In this document: positions 45,654 through 55,373 of the stretch, piece after piece
Layout of the letters: the number at the start of each line of letters is the position of its first letter
Numbering within the stretch: the stretch's first letter is position 1
Source: Maricaulis sp036231565
Lineage (GTDB): Bacteria; Pseudomonadota; Alphaproteobacteria; Caulobacterales; Maricaulaceae
Reading direction: 5' to 3'
Assembly (NCBI GenBank): GCA_036231565.1
Contig: JAZAHA010000056.1
Coordinates: 1 to 64,000 of the forward strand
DNA: 64,000 nucleotides
Notes under the pieces: model-generated
Databases searched by the model: none
Seen by the model: only the letters and a program-made list of their open reading frames with translations
What the model was told of the DNA's origin: nothing
Position numbers and translations under genes: made by a program

Positions 45654-47096
45654 CTAGAGGACGGTCAGCCCGACGGACACGGCCCGGTAAACGACCCAGC
45701 CCACCACCGGCAGCAGGGCCACTGTGGCCAGGCCAGCGAGGCGCGTCACCCAGTAGATCGACAGGGCGGCCGGAACGAATTCCACCTCGCCCTCGTCGAA
45801 CCAGACCGTCTTCACCACCCGCAGATAGTAGGCCGCGCCCACCACGGAGAAGAGAACGGCCAGGACCGCCAGGATCAGCAGACCGGATTCGACGGCTGCG
45901 TAGATCAGGAAGAACTTGCCGAAGAAGCCGACCATGAAGGGCAGACCGCCGATGGAGAACATCAGCGCGGTGATCGACCAGCCCAGGCCCGGACTGCGCT
46001 GGGCGACGCCGGCCAGATCGGAGATCTGTTCCACCATGCCTTCGCGCGTGCGCATGGACAGGATGGCGCCGAAGGAGCCGATCACCGAGATCATGTAGAG
46101 CACCATGTAGACCAGAAGCGCCCACATGCCGGTCTGGCTCGCGGCTGCAACGGCCACCAGGGCGTATCCCATATTGGCGATCGAGGAATAGGCCATCAGG
46201 CGTTTGATATTGGTCTGGGTCAGCGCACCGAAGGCGCCGATGCCCATGGACAGCACGGCCAGGATCCAGATCACGTCGCGCCATTGCTCGACCATGCCGC
46301 CGAAGGGTTCGACCAGCACGCGGGCCAGAAGGATCATGGCGGCAAATTTGGGAGCCGTCGCAAAGAAGGCCGTCACCGGCGTCGGTGCGCCCTCATACAC
46401 GTCCGGCGTCCACATGTGGAACGGCGCGGCGGAAACCTTGAAGGCCAGACCGCAGATCACGAAGACGAGGCCGAAAATGAGGCCGACCGTCGGACCGCTT
46501 TCCACGGCGATGGCGATCTCGTTGAAGCCCGTGGCACCAGCGAAGCCATAGACCAGCGATGCGCCGTAGAGCAGCAGGCCGGACGACAGTGCGCCGAGCA
46601 CGAAATACTTCAGACCGGCTTCCGAGGCGCGCAGGCTGTCGCGGTTGAAGGCCGCCAGCACGTAGAGCGCCAGGGATTGCAGCTCGATCGCCATATACAT
46701 GGAGATCAGGTCATTGGCCGACACCATCATCATCATGCCCGCGGCGGCGAGCGTGACCAGGATGGCATATTCCATCTTGCCGAGCTTTTCCGCCTGCAGG
46801 TACGGCATGGCGAGCAGCATGGCGATCGCCGCGACAATGCCGATGGCCACTTTGGAGAAGCGGGCCAGGCTGTCGAAGATGAAGCCGCCGGAGAAGGCCG
46901 TCCCCTCGCCCGTCACGGCGAACAGGGCTGCCAGACCGGCAACGGCCAGCAGGCCGACGGTCAGCCATTGCACGAGTCGGTTGGCGCCCTCGCCCTTCAG
47001 GAAAACGCCCAGCATGAGCAGCGCCATGGCGCCGCAGGCCAGGAGGATTTCCGGGATGAGGAGCGTCAGATCCTGGGAAAGCATGTCCGCAGTCAT
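45654..47096 (-). CDS. nuoN: NADH-quinone oxidoreductase subunit N
   Basis: The 480-residue proton-pumping antiporter-like subunit of complex I has about 14 hydrophobic helices. Conserved points are LLILVLLAAAGMMMMVSANDLISMYMAIELQSLALYVL-type TM5 with the key Glu, FKVSAAPFHMWTPDVYEGAPTPVTAFFATAPK with the TM7 Lys and TM8, and KRLMAYSSIANMGY. It is the last nuo gene; its TAG is followed after one codon by the birA TTG in the same frame. Confidence 0.97.
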   Translation of the reverse strand: MTADMLSQDLTLLIPEILLACGAMALLMLGVFLKGEGANRLVQWLTVGLLAVAGLAALFAVTGEGTAFSGGFIFDSLARFSKVAIGIVAAIAMLLAMPYLQAEKLGKMEYAILVTLAAAGMMMMVSANDLISMYMAIELQSLALYVLAAFNRDSLRASEAGLKYFVLGALSSGLLLYGASLVYGFAGATGFNEIAIAVESGPTVGLIFGLVFVICGLAFKVSAAPFHMWTPDVYEGAPTPVTAFFATAPKFAAMILLARVLVEPFGGMVEQWRDVIWILAVLSMGIGAFGALTQTNIKRLMAYSSIANMGYALVAVAAASQTGMWALLVYMVLYMISVIGSFGAILSMRTREGMVEQISDLAGVAQRSPGLGWSITALMFSIGGLPFMVGFFGKFFLIYAAVESGLLILAVLAVLFSVVGAAYYLRVVKTVWFDEGEVEFVPAALSIYWVTRLAGLATVALLPVVGWVVYRAVSVGLTVL

Positions 47097-47108
47097 GGCG
47101 TGCCTCTC

Positions 47109-48623
47109 CTACTGGGCCGGTGCGGGCAGCGCCGCATTGTAATTGGTGATCAGATTGTCGACCGAAGCCGCCGTGATGTCGGTCACCACGGTCGAGGACA
47201 CGCCGAGCCACAGCGTCATGATGATGAGCGGGATGAAGATCGCCCATTCCATGCGGTTGAGGTCGGTGATGGTCTCGAGTTTCGGATTGGTGATCTCGCC
47301 GAACACCACATCGCGATACATGGTCAGCATGTACATTGCCGACAGGATTACGCCGGCGGCGGCACCCGTGGCGATCCACCAGCTCACCTGGAAGGCACCG
47401 ACCATCGTCATGATTTCGCCGATGAAGCCGGACGTGCCCGGCAGGCCGACATTGGCCATGGTGAACAGCGCGAAGATCGCGGCATAGGCCGGCATGCGGT
47501 GTACAAGGCCGCCATAGAAGGCGATCTCGCGAGTGTGCATGCGGTCATAGATCACGCCGACGCACAGGAAGAGCGCGCCGGAGATCACGCCGTGCGAGAT
47601 CATCTGGAAGATCGCGCCCTGCACGCCCGTCTCGTTCATCGCGAACAGGCCCATCGTCACGAAACCCATGTGGGCGACGGAGGAATAGGCGATCAGCTTC
47701 TTGATGTCGGTCTGACGGAAGGCAACCAGCGAGGTGTAGATGATCGCGATGATCGACAGCGCGAAGACCAGCGGCGCGAAATAGTCGGACGCTTCGGGGA
47801 ACATCGGGATGGAGAAGCGCAGGAAGCCGTAGCCGCCCAGCTTCAGCAGCACGCCCGCCAGGATGACCGAGCCCGCCGTCGGGGCCTGCACGTGGGCGTC
47901 CGGCAGCCAGGTGTGCACCGGCCACATCGGCATCTTCACTGCGAAGGAGGCGAAGAAGGCCAGCCACATCCACATCTGGGCATTGCGGGCGAACTCATAG
48001 TCCAGCAGCGCCGTGATGTCGGTCGTTCCCGATTGCAGGAACATGTAGACCATCGCGACCAGCATCAGCACCGAGCCGAGCAGGGTGTAGAGGAAGAATT
48101 TGAAGGCCGCATAGACCCGGTTCTGCCCGCCCCACACGCCGATGATGATGAACATCGGGATCAGGCCGCCTTCGAAGAAAATGTAGAAGACCACGAGGTC
48201 GAGCGCGCAGAACACGCCGATCACCAGGGTTTCCAGCAGCAGGAAGGCGATCATGTAGTCAGCGACGCGCTTCTCGATCGCGCCGGACGCCATGATACAC
48301 AGCGGCATCAGACCGGCGGTCAGCAGCACGAAGAGCACGGAAATACCGTCCACGCCGAGCCGGTAGCCCATGCCGATCTCGGCCAGCCACTCGATCTCGT
48401 GCACGAACTGGAAGCCCGCAGTTTCACGATCGAAATTGGCCACCAGGATGATGGACAGGACCAGCGTCACCATGGTCGCCACCCAGGCCACCAGGCGCGA
48501 ATTCCGGTCGATCAGGGCCTGATCCTCGGGCCGCGCCGTGAAGCGGAAGAGCGCGATGACCAGCGCGCCGATGGCCGGGACGAAGGTCAGGATCGAAAGA
48601 AAGGCTTCGAACTCGCCAAACAT
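47109..48623 (-). CDS. nuoM: NADH-quinone oxidoreductase subunit M
   Basis: The 504-residue membrane subunit is one of three Mrp-antiporter-like proton channels of complex I. Signatures are YRLGVDGISVLFVLLTAGLMPLCIMAS, LVVFYIFFEGGLIPMFIIIGVWGG with the conserved TM5 Glu, AVKMPMWPVHTWLPDAHVQAPTAGSVILAGVLLKLGGYG and KKLIAYSSVAHMGFV. It lies 12 bp before nuoN and directly after nuoL with no gap. Confidence 0.97.
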   Translation of the reverse strand: MFGEFEAFLSILTFVPAIGALVIALFRFTARPEDQALIDRNSRLVAWVATMVTLVLSIILVANFDRETAGFQFVHEIEWLAEIGMGYRLGVDGISVLFVLLTAGLMPLCIMASGAIEKRVADYMIAFLLLETLVIGVFCALDLVVFYIFFEGGLIPMFIIIGVWGGQNRVYAAFKFFLYTLLGSVLMLVAMVYMFLQSGTTDITALLDYEFARNAQMWMWLAFFASFAVKMPMWPVHTWLPDAHVQAPTAGSVILAGVLLKLGGYGFLRFSIPMFPEASDYFAPLVFALSIIAIIYTSLVAFRQTDIKKLIAYSSVAHMGFVTMGLFAMNETGVQGAIFQMISHGVISGALFLCVGVIYDRMHTREIAFYGGLVHRMPAYAAIFALFTMANVGLPGTSGFIGEIMTMVGAFQVSWWIATGAAAGVILSAMYMLTMYRDVVFGEITNPKLETITDLNRMEWAIFIPLIIMTLWLGVSSTVVTDITAASVDNLITNYNAALPAPAQ

Positions 48624-50729
48624 CTATTGGCCTCCTGCGCCGAACTGGGCCCAGAGCAGAAGCCCCAGAACGCCGATCAGCATGACGAATGCGTAGTGAT
48701 AGAGATAACCGGACTGGGCCTTGGCGAGGCGCTTGGCCGCCGCCAGGGTCGAACCGGCCACACCGTTCGGGCCGAAGCCGTCAATGATGCGGACATCGCC
48801 GACTTTCCAGAACAGGTCGCCCAGCCCCTTCGCGCCGCGCACGAAGACGAAGTGGTAGATCTCGTCCACATACCACTTGTTATAGAGGAAGCTGTGCAGC
48901 GGACCGCCGCGGGCGGCGATGCGGGCACCCATGCCCTCATTGATCAGGTAGAACCAGATCGCGCCCAGGAAACCGATCAGCGTTGCAAAGAACGGCGAGA
49001 GCAGCACCCAGACCGGCGGATGGTGGCCGCCGCCATGATCGCCCTCTGCGCCATGATCGCCTTCGGCGGCATGATCGTCGGCCGCAGCAACCGCGTGGTC
49101 GTCAGCAGCCGGTTCGGCATGGCTGTCGGCTGCCACGGCATGCGTATCCTCGCCGGCAACCGCCGGGCCATGGGCCGCGGCCGGCAGGGCCTCGCCCCAG
49201 AAGTGGCCGGAATTGTCGCCGATGAAGCTCGACTTGTAGAGCCCGCCGGCCAGCACGGCACCGACGGCCAGAACGACCAGCGGCAGCGCCATCGGCCATT
49301 TCGGGTCGTGAGCGTGATCGTAGACGTCCTTGGGACCGCGATAGGTGCCGTGGAAGGTCATGAAGATCAGGCGCCAGGAGTAGAAGCTCGTCAGCAGCGC
49401 CGCGACCGTGCCGATCCAGAAGGCCGGAATACCAAAGAACACGCCCTCGCGGCCCGCCATGAAGGCGCCCTCGATGATGGCATCCTTCGAGAAGAAACCG
49501 GCAAAGCCGAGATCCGGCAGGAAGAGGCCGAGCGCGCCGAAGGAGAAACCGACACCGGTGAGCGCCAGCGTGCCGATGATCATCATCAGCCAGGTCATCG
49601 GCATCATGCGGAACAGGCCGCCCATCTTGCGCATGTCCTGCTCGTCATGGACGCCGTGGATCACCGCGCCGGAGCCGAGGAACAAGAGCGCCTTGAAGAA
49701 GGCGTGCGTGAACAGGTGGAACATGGCCGCGCCATAAAGGCCCAGGCCCGCGGCGAAGAACATGTAGCCCAGCTGCGAACAGGTCGAATAGGCGACAACC
49801 CGCTTGATGTCGTTCTGCGCCATGCCGACCGTCGCCGCGAACAGCGCCGTCACGGCACCGATCACGGTGACAATGGCCGAGGCGTTCGGCGCCATCTCGT
49901 AGATCGGGAAGGCCCGGCAGACGAGGAAGACCCCCGCCGTCACCATGGTCGCGGCGTGGATCAGGGCGGAAACCGGCGTCGGGCCTTCCATCGCGTCCGG
50001 CAGCCAGACGTGCAGGAAGAACTGTGCCGACTTGCCCATCGCGCCGATGAACAGGAGGAAGGCGATCAGCTCGATCGCATTGAAGGACATGCCCGCGAAG
50101 GACAGGACCGCATCCGCCTGGTCGCCGACCTGGGCGAAGACATCGTCAAACGCCACCGAGCCGAAGACGAGGAAGATCGCCATGATGCCCAGGGCAAAGC
50201 CGAAATCGCCGACGCGGTTGGTCACGAAGGCCTTGATGGCCGCGTCATTGGCCGACTTCTTCTTGTACCAGAAGCCGATCAGCAGATAGGAGGCCAGCCC
50301 CACGCCTTCCCAGCCGAAGAAGAGCTGCAGGAAGTTGTCGGCGGTCACCAAGGCGAGCATCGCGAAGGTGAAGAGCGACAGGTAGGAGAAGAAGCGCGCG
50401 CGGTGCGGATCGTGGGACATGTAGCCCCAGGAATAGATGTGCACCAGCGAGGAAACCGAGTTCACCACGACCAGCATGACGGCCGACAGGCTGTCCAGCT
50501 TGATCGCCCAGGAGACGTCGAAATTGCCGACGCTCATCCAGGTCGCGAGATGGATCGTGGTCGTGTTGCCGCCCACCGTCACGTCGAAGAAGACGATCCA
50601 GGACAGCACGGCCGAAAGCAGGACCGCACCGGTGGTGACGATCTGCGCGGCGCGGTGGCCGACATAATTGCCGAAGAGACCGGCAAAGGCCGAGGCGAGG
50701 AGCGGCCCGAAGACGATAATAGGTGCCAT
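48624..50729 (-). CDS. nuoL: NADH-quinone oxidoreductase subunit L
   Basis: The 701-residue distal proton-pumping subunit has the antiporter core (VNSVSSLVHIYSWGYMSHDPHRARFFSYLSLFTFAML, GWEGVGLASYLLIGFW, FFLHVWLPDAMEGPTPVSALIHAATMVTAGVFLV, IKRVVAYSTCSQLGYMF) and the long lateral helix region near the C-terminus. At about residues 520-570 there is an insert rich in His, Asp, Glu, Ala and Gly with repeated Asp-Asp-His and Gly-Asp-His units, nine His in about 50 residues. It follows nuoK by 6 bp. Confidence 0.96.
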   Translation of the reverse strand: MAPIIVFGPLLASAFAGLFGNYVGHRAAQIVTTGAVLLSAVLSWIVFFDVTVGGNTTTIHLATWMSVGNFDVSWAIKLDSLSAVMLVVVNSVSSLVHIYSWGYMSHDPHRARFFSYLSLFTFAMLALVTADNFLQLFFGWEGVGLASYLLIGFWYKKKSANDAAIKAFVTNRVGDFGFALGIMAIFLVFGSVAFDDVFAQVGDQADAVLSFAGMSFNAIELIAFLLFIGAMGKSAQFFLHVWLPDAMEGPTPVSALIHAATMVTAGVFLVCRAFPIYEMAPNASAIVTVIGAVTALFAATVGMAQNDIKRVVAYSTCSQLGYMFFAAGLGLYGAAMFHLFTHAFFKALLFLGSGAVIHGVHDEQDMRKMGGLFRMMPMTWLMMIIGTLALTGVGFSFGALGLFLPDLGFAGFFSKDAIIEGAFMAGREGVFFGIPAFWIGTVAALLTSFYSWRLIFMTFHGTYRGPKDVYDHAHDPKWPMALPLVVLAVGAVLAGGLYKSSFIGDNSGHFWGEALPAAAHGPAVAGEDTHAVAADSHAEPAADDHAVAAADDHAAEGDHGAEGDHGGGHHPPVWVLLSPFFATLIGFLGAIWFYLINEGMGARIAARGGPLHSFLYNKWYVDEIYHFVFVRGAKGLGDLFWKVGDVRIIDGFGPNGVAGSTLAAAKRLAKAQSGYLYHYAFVMLIGVLGLLLWAQFGAGGQ

Positions 50730-50735
50730 GATCCC

Positions 50736-51047
50736 CTAGCCCTTCATCAGGTTGACGCCCTCAACCGAGATATCGCCCCGGTTGCGGAAGAAGACGACGA
50801 GAATGGCCAGGCCCACAGCGGCTTCCGCCGCGGCCACGGTCAGAACGAACAGCGCAAACACCTGCCCGGCCAGATCGCCCAGGAAGGACGAGAAGGCGAC
50901 GAGGTTGATGTTCACCGACAAGAGGATCAGCTCGATCGACATCAGCAGGATGATGACGTTCTTGCGGTTCACGAAAATGCCGAACACACCGATGGTGAAG
51001 AGCACCGCGGCGACGGCGAGGTAATGCCCCAGCCCGATCTCCATCAT
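50736..51047 (-). CDS. nuoK: NADH-quinone oxidoreductase subunit K
   Basis: The 103-residue subunit has three membrane helices. The conserved Glu residues of the proton path are in LLMSIELILLSVNINLVAFS and LTVAAAEAAVGLAILVVFFRNRG. The start overlaps the nuoJ end by 4 bp. Confidence 0.97.
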   Translation of the reverse strand: MMEIGLGHYLAVAAVLFTIGVFGIFVNRKNVIILLMSIELILLSVNINLVAFSSFLGDLAGQVFALFVLTVAAAEAAVGLAILVVFFRNRGDISVEGVNLMKG

Positions 51048-51655
51048 TCTCCAATCCCCTGTCCCGGCTTGATATCCAGCATTTCAACGGCGGTCTTGCG
51101 ATCGCGGCCGACCTGGGCGGTCACGCTCTGGCGCTTGACGCCTTCCTTGTGACGCAGCGTCAGCACGATGGCGCCGATCATGGCGACCAGCAGCACCAGG
51201 CCCGCAATCTGGAAGAAGTAGACATACTGGTCGTAGATCACGGTGCCGAGCGCCTCGACATTGGTCATGCCCTCCGGCATGGCCGCCGCGCGCAAGGCCT
51301 CGGCCTGCGGCGCGCTCTGCCAGCTCATACCGATCATCGCCAGTTCGATCGCCAGCACGATGGCGATCAGCCCGCCCAGCGGCAGATAGCTCAGAAAGCC
51401 CTGCTTCAGCTCGGCGAAGTCGACGTCCAGCATCATGACGACGAAGAGGAAGAGCACCGCGACCGCGCCGACATAGACGACGATCAGCAGCATAGCCAGG
51501 AATTCGGCGCCCAACAGCACGAACAGCCCCGCGGCCGAGATGAAGGCCAGGATCAGGAACAGCACGGACCTGACCGGGTTGCGGGCGATGACGACCATCA
51601 GGGCCGACGCGATCGCCACTCCGGAAAAGGCCCAGAAGGCCAGTGATGCGAGCAT
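51044..51655 (-). CDS. nuoJ: NADH-quinone oxidoreductase subunit J
   Basis: The 203-residue membrane subunit has five hydrophobic helices. It contains NPVRSVLFLILAFISAAGLFVLLGAEFLAMLLIVVYVGAVAVLFLFVVMMLD, which is the hallmark TM2-TM3 region including the pi-bulge helix. A charged C-terminal tail (KEGVKRQSVTAQVGRDRKTAVEMLDIKPGQG) is typical of alphaproteobacteria. It is 41 bp downstream of nuoI. Confidence 0.96.
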   Translation of the reverse strand: MLASLAFWAFSGVAIASALMVVIARNPVRSVLFLILAFISAAGLFVLLGAEFLAMLLIVVYVGAVAVLFLFVVMMLDVDFAELKQGFLSYLPLGGLIAIVLAIELAMIGMSWQSAPQAEALRAAAMPEGMTNVEALGTVIYDQYVYFFQIAGLVLLVAMIGAIVLTLRHKEGVKRQSVTAQVGRDRKTAVEMLDIKPGQGIGE

Positions 51656-51696
51656 GATGCCCTCTTCCGTCTAATGTTCAGCCAACGCGCCGCCAA

Positions 51697-52185
51697 TCAG
51701 CGGTACGGCGCGTCGAGTTCCAGGTTTCTGGCAATTTCCCGTTCCCAGCGATCGCCGTTCTCGAGCAGTTTTGCCTTGTCGTAGAAAAGTTCCTCGCGGG
51801 TCTCGGCGGCGAACTCGAAGTTCGGGCCTTCCACGATTGCATCGACCGGGCATGCCTCCTGGCAGTAACCGCAATAGATGCACTTGGTCATGTCGATGTC
51901 GTAGCGCGTGGTGCGGCGCGAGCCGTCGGCGCGCGGTTCCGCCTCGATCGTGATCGCCAGCGCCGGACAGATCGCCTCGCACAGCTTGCAGGCGATGCAG
52001 CGCTCTTCGCCGTTGGGATAGCGGCGCAGCGCATGCTGACCGCGGAAGCGCGGGCTGAGCGGCCCCTTCTCGAAGGGATAGTTCAGCGTCGCCTTCTTCT
52101 TGAAGAAGTAGCGCATGCCCAGGCCGAAGGCGGACCAGAAGTCCATCAGCAGGGCGCCGCGAATGGTTTGTTGCAATCGGCTCAT
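51697..52185 (-). CDS. nuoI: NADH-quinone oxidoreductase subunit I
   Basis: The 162-residue ferredoxin-like subunit carries the N6a and N6b [4Fe-4S] clusters, in CIACKLCEAICPALAI and CIYCGYCQEACPVDAI. RFRGQHALRRYPNGEERC before the first motif is typical. It relays electrons from NuoG to NuoB at the membrane interface. It starts 5 bp after nuoH. Confidence 0.98.
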   Translation of the reverse strand: MSRLQQTIRGALLMDFWSAFGLGMRYFFKKKATLNYPFEKGPLSPRFRGQHALRRYPNGEERCIACKLCEAICPALAITIEAEPRADGSRRTTRYDIDMTKCIYCGYCQEACPVDAIVEGPNFEFAAETREELFYDKAKLLENGDRWEREIARNLELDAPYR

Positions 52186-52190
52186 GGGAG

Positions 52191-53264
52191 TTATCCTTGC
52201 GGGCCGTAGACGACGGCAGCACCCACCAGGGCCACCGCAACCAGCGAGGTCGGCAGGAAGATCTTCCAGCCCAGGCGCATCAGCTGGTCGTAGCGGTAAC
52301 GCGGGACCAGGGCCTTCACCATCGCAAACATGAAGAAGAAGAACACGACCTTGGCGGCGAACCAGAAGAAGTGCCAGGCGTGCGAAGCCAGATAGGGCCA
52401 GTCACTGACGAATCCGTCCGGGAAAGGCGCATGCCAGCCGCCGAAGAACAGGATGGTCGTCATCGCGCACATCAGCACGATGTTGAGATACTCGCCCACC
52501 ATGAAGAGGAGGTAGGGCGTAGAGGAGTATTCCACCTGATAGCCGGCGACGAGTTCGGATTCGGCTTCGGGAAGGTCGAAGGGCGGACGGTTGGTTTCCG
52601 CCAGCGCCGAGATGAAGAACATCACCGCCATCGGCACCATCACCAGGAACATCGGCAGCGGGAAAGCGTGGAACGCCAGCAGGTTCCAGTTCCAGAAACC
52701 GCCGGCCTGGATGTCGACGATGTCGGACAGGCGCATCGAGCCGGCGAACAGCAGCACGGTGACGATGATGAAGCCGATCGAGACTTCATAGGACACCATC
52801 TGCGCCGCCGAGCGCAGCGCGCCCAGGAAGGGATATTTCGAGTTCGAGGCCCAGCCGCCGATGATGATGCCGTAGACACCCAGCGACGACATGGCGAACA
52901 GGTAGAGGATGCCGACATTGAGGTCGGCGATCACCCAGCCCGGCGCCACAGGCACAACGGCCCAGGTGATGAAGGCGAGGATCAGCGTGATCAGCGGCGC
53001 CAGCAGGTAGAGCGAGCGGTCCGCGCCGGCCGGCACGACGATTTCCTTGAACACGAACTTGAAGAAGTCCGCGAAGGATTGCAGCAGGCCGAAGGCGCCG
53101 ACCACGTTCGGGCCCTTGCGCATCTGCACCGCCGCCCAGACCTTGCGGTCCATCAGCAGCAGGAAGGCCAGCGAGATCAGCAGCACGATCATGAAGGCCA
53201 GGATCTGGCCGATCACGGCAAGCGTGCCCCAGAGCGGGCCGAATTGGGAGACGAACTCGCTCAT
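52191..53264 (-). CDS. nuoH: NADH-quinone oxidoreductase subunit H
   Basis: The 357-residue membrane subunit forms much of the quinone-binding chamber. Conserved pieces are LLMDRKVWAAVQMRKGPNVVGAFGLLQSFADFFKFVFKE, YGIIIGGWASNSKYPFLGALRSAAQMVSYEVSIG and LAETNRPPFDLPEAESELVAGYQVEYSS. The Glu-rich loop (ESELVAGYQVEYS) links to proton translocation. It lies 3 bp after nuoG. Confidence 0.97.
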   Translation of the reverse strand: MSEFVSQFGPLWGTLAVIGQILAFMIVLLISLAFLLLMDRKVWAAVQMRKGPNVVGAFGLLQSFADFFKFVFKEIVVPAGADRSLYLLAPLITLILAFITWAVVPVAPGWVIADLNVGILYLFAMSSLGVYGIIIGGWASNSKYPFLGALRSAAQMVSYEVSIGFIIVTVLLFAGSMRLSDIVDIQAGGFWNWNLLAFHAFPLPMFLVMVPMAVMFFISALAETNRPPFDLPEAESELVAGYQVEYSSTPYLLFMVGEYLNIVLMCAMTTILFFGGWHAPFPDGFVSDWPYLASHAWHFFWFAAKVVFFFFMFAMVKALVPRYRYDQLMRLGWKIFLPTSLVAVALVGAAVVYGPQG

Positions 53265-53267
53265 CGC

Positions 53268-55361
53268 TTACTCCGCCGCTACTGCCGCCGGGGCGTCCTT
53301 GAGCGCGGCGCATTCGGCCAGCGTCTTGGAAGCCCGGGCAACCGGGTTGGTGAAATAGAAATTGCGCACCGCCGGCGTGAAGGCCGCATCGGCGACATCC
53401 CCGTCGGCACCGATCGACTTGGCGTCGAACGCCGCCGCGCCTTCGGCACCCGGGGCATGATCGATTCCGCCGAGCACGGGAACGTCCTCGAACAGTTTCA
53501 GGCGCAGCTGGGTGAGATTGTCATAGGGCAGCGTCTTGCCGACACGCTCGGACAGCGCGCGGAAGATGGCCCAGTTTTCCTTGGCCTCGCCCTTCGGGAA
53601 GACCGAGCGGAAAGCCAGCTGTACGCGGCCTTCGGTGTTGGCGAACAGGCCGTCCTGTTCGGTCCAGGCTGCACCCGGCAGCACGAGATCGGCGCGGTGG
53701 GCACCGGCATCGCCATGGCTGCCGACATAGATGACAAAGGCATCGCCGAACTTCGACATGTCCAGCTCGTCGGCGCCCATGAGGACAACCGTCTCCATGC
53801 CGCCCGACTGCATGCCGGCCACATCCTGACCGCCCTCACCCGGCACGAAGCCGAGATCGAGACCGGCCACGCGGCTGGCCGCCGTGTGCAGCACCGAGAA
53901 CCCGTTCCAGTCTTCGCTGACAGCGCCGACCGCGGCGGCCAGATCGCCGGCCGCGCGCAGCACCTGGGCGCCGTCCTCGCGGGCCAGCGCACCGGCACCG
54001 ACCAGGATGAGCGGACGCTTGGCGTCCTTCAGTGTCTTGATGAAGCCCGAACGCTTCTTCTTCAGGCCGGCCAGATCCTTGGCGCCCGTTCCGACATGCT
54101 CGTACTCGTAGGTCAGGTCGACCGGCTCGCCGATCACGCCGACCTTGGTGTCATTGTGCAGCCAGGTCTTGCGGATCCGCGCATTGACGATGGCCGCCTC
54201 GACGCGTGGATTGGCGCCGACGATGAGGATGGCGTCTGCCTCCTCGATGCCCGCGATCGTCGCGTTGAACAGATATTCCTGACGCGGACCGGTGCCCAGC
54301 TTGGCACCGTCCTGGCGGCAGTCGATCGAGGCGATGCCCAGGGCATCGGCCAGATCCTTGGCCGCTTTCATCTCTTCTGCCGAGCACAGATCGCCGGCGA
54401 TCATGCCGATCTTCGAGGCATCGCCGGACAGACGCTTGGCCGCCACGTCCAGCGCCTCGCTCCAGCTTGCGGCGCGCAGCTTGCCGTTCTCGCGGATATA
54501 GGGCTTGTCCAGACGGCGCTTGCCCAGGCCTTCCCAGGCGTAGCGCGTCTTGTCGGAGATCCATTCCTCGTTCACGCCCTCATGGACGCGCGGCAGGATG
54601 CGCAGCACGGCGCCGCCGCGGGCATCCACGCGGATGTTCGAGCCGACCGCGTCCATCACATCGACGGTCTCGGTCTTCTTCAGCTCCCAGGGACGGGCGT
54701 TGAAGGCGTAGGGCTTGGAGGTCAGCGCACCGACCGGGCACAGGTCGATGACATTGCCGGACAGTTCCGACGTCACCGCGTTTTCCAGATAGGTCGTGAT
54801 CTCGGCATCCTCGCCGCGGCCGATCATGCCGATCTCCGGCACGCCGGCGACCTCGGTGACGAAGCGGACGCAGCGCGTGCACTGGATGCAGCGCGTCATC
54901 TCCGTCTTGATGATCGGACCCATTTCCTTGTCTTCGACGGCGCGCTTGTTTTCCGGGAAGCGCGAGCCGGTACGGCCATAGACCAGCGACTGGTCCTGCA
55001 GGTCGCACTCGCCGCCCTGGTCGCAGATCGGGCAGTCCAGCGGGTGGTTGATGAGCAGGAACTCCATCACCCCTTCGCGCGCCTTCTTCACCATCGGCGA
55101 CAGCGTGTTCATGGCCGGCGGTTCGCCATTCGGCCCGCCGCGCATGTCGCGCACCTGCATCGCACAGGACGCGGCCGGCTTCGGCGCGCCGACGAGTTCC
55201 ACCAGACACATCCGGCAATTGCCGGCGACCGACAGGCGCTCGTGATAGCAAAAGCGCGGGATTTCCCGGCCGGCAGCCTCGGCAGCCTGCAACAGCGTGA
55301 AGGAATTCGGTACTTCGACTTCCTCGCCGTCGATAACGATTTTGCGGAGATCTTCGCTCAT
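53268..55361 (-). CDS. nuoG: NADH-quinone oxidoreductase subunit G
   Basis: The 697-residue peripheral-arm subunit holds three or more iron-sulfur clusters. The N-terminal part has the [2Fe-2S] N1b ligands (PRFCYHERLSVAGNCRMC), HPLDCPICDQGGECDLQDQ (N4/N5 region with the His ligand) and CIQCTRCVRF. The C-terminal two thirds (about 215-690) is a molybdopterin-oxidoreductase-like fold without a cofactor. Length is as in mitochondrial-type complex I. It lies 12 bp after nuoF. Confidence 0.97.
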   Translation of the reverse strand: MSEDLRKIVIDGEEVEVPNSFTLLQAAEAAGREIPRFCYHERLSVAGNCRMCLVELVGAPKPAASCAMQVRDMRGGPNGEPPAMNTLSPMVKKAREGVMEFLLINHPLDCPICDQGGECDLQDQSLVYGRTGSRFPENKRAVEDKEMGPIIKTEMTRCIQCTRCVRFVTEVAGVPEIGMIGRGEDAEITTYLENAVTSELSGNVIDLCPVGALTSKPYAFNARPWELKKTETVDVMDAVGSNIRVDARGGAVLRILPRVHEGVNEEWISDKTRYAWEGLGKRRLDKPYIRENGKLRAASWSEALDVAAKRLSGDASKIGMIAGDLCSAEEMKAAKDLADALGIASIDCRQDGAKLGTGPRQEYLFNATIAGIEEADAILIVGANPRVEAAIVNARIRKTWLHNDTKVGVIGEPVDLTYEYEHVGTGAKDLAGLKKKRSGFIKTLKDAKRPLILVGAGALAREDGAQVLRAAGDLAAAVGAVSEDWNGFSVLHTAASRVAGLDLGFVPGEGGQDVAGMQSGGMETVVLMGADELDMSKFGDAFVIYVGSHGDAGAHRADLVLPGAAWTEQDGLFANTEGRVQLAFRSVFPKGEAKENWAIFRALSERVGKTLPYDNLTQLRLKLFEDVPVLGGIDHAPGAEGAAAFDAKSIGADGDVADAAFTPAVRNFYFTNPVARASKTLAECAALKDAPAAVAAE

Positions 55362-55373
55362 TGGATGAAGTCC

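Noticed and set aside
45063..51152. A 2029-codon open frame on the + strand across the nuo genes
   Set aside because: It is antisense to birA, nuoN, nuoM, nuoL and nuoK, is dominated by His, Arg, Asp, Glu and Gly, and mirrors hydrophobic codons of those genes. High GC content keeps the frame open; no domain is recognisable.
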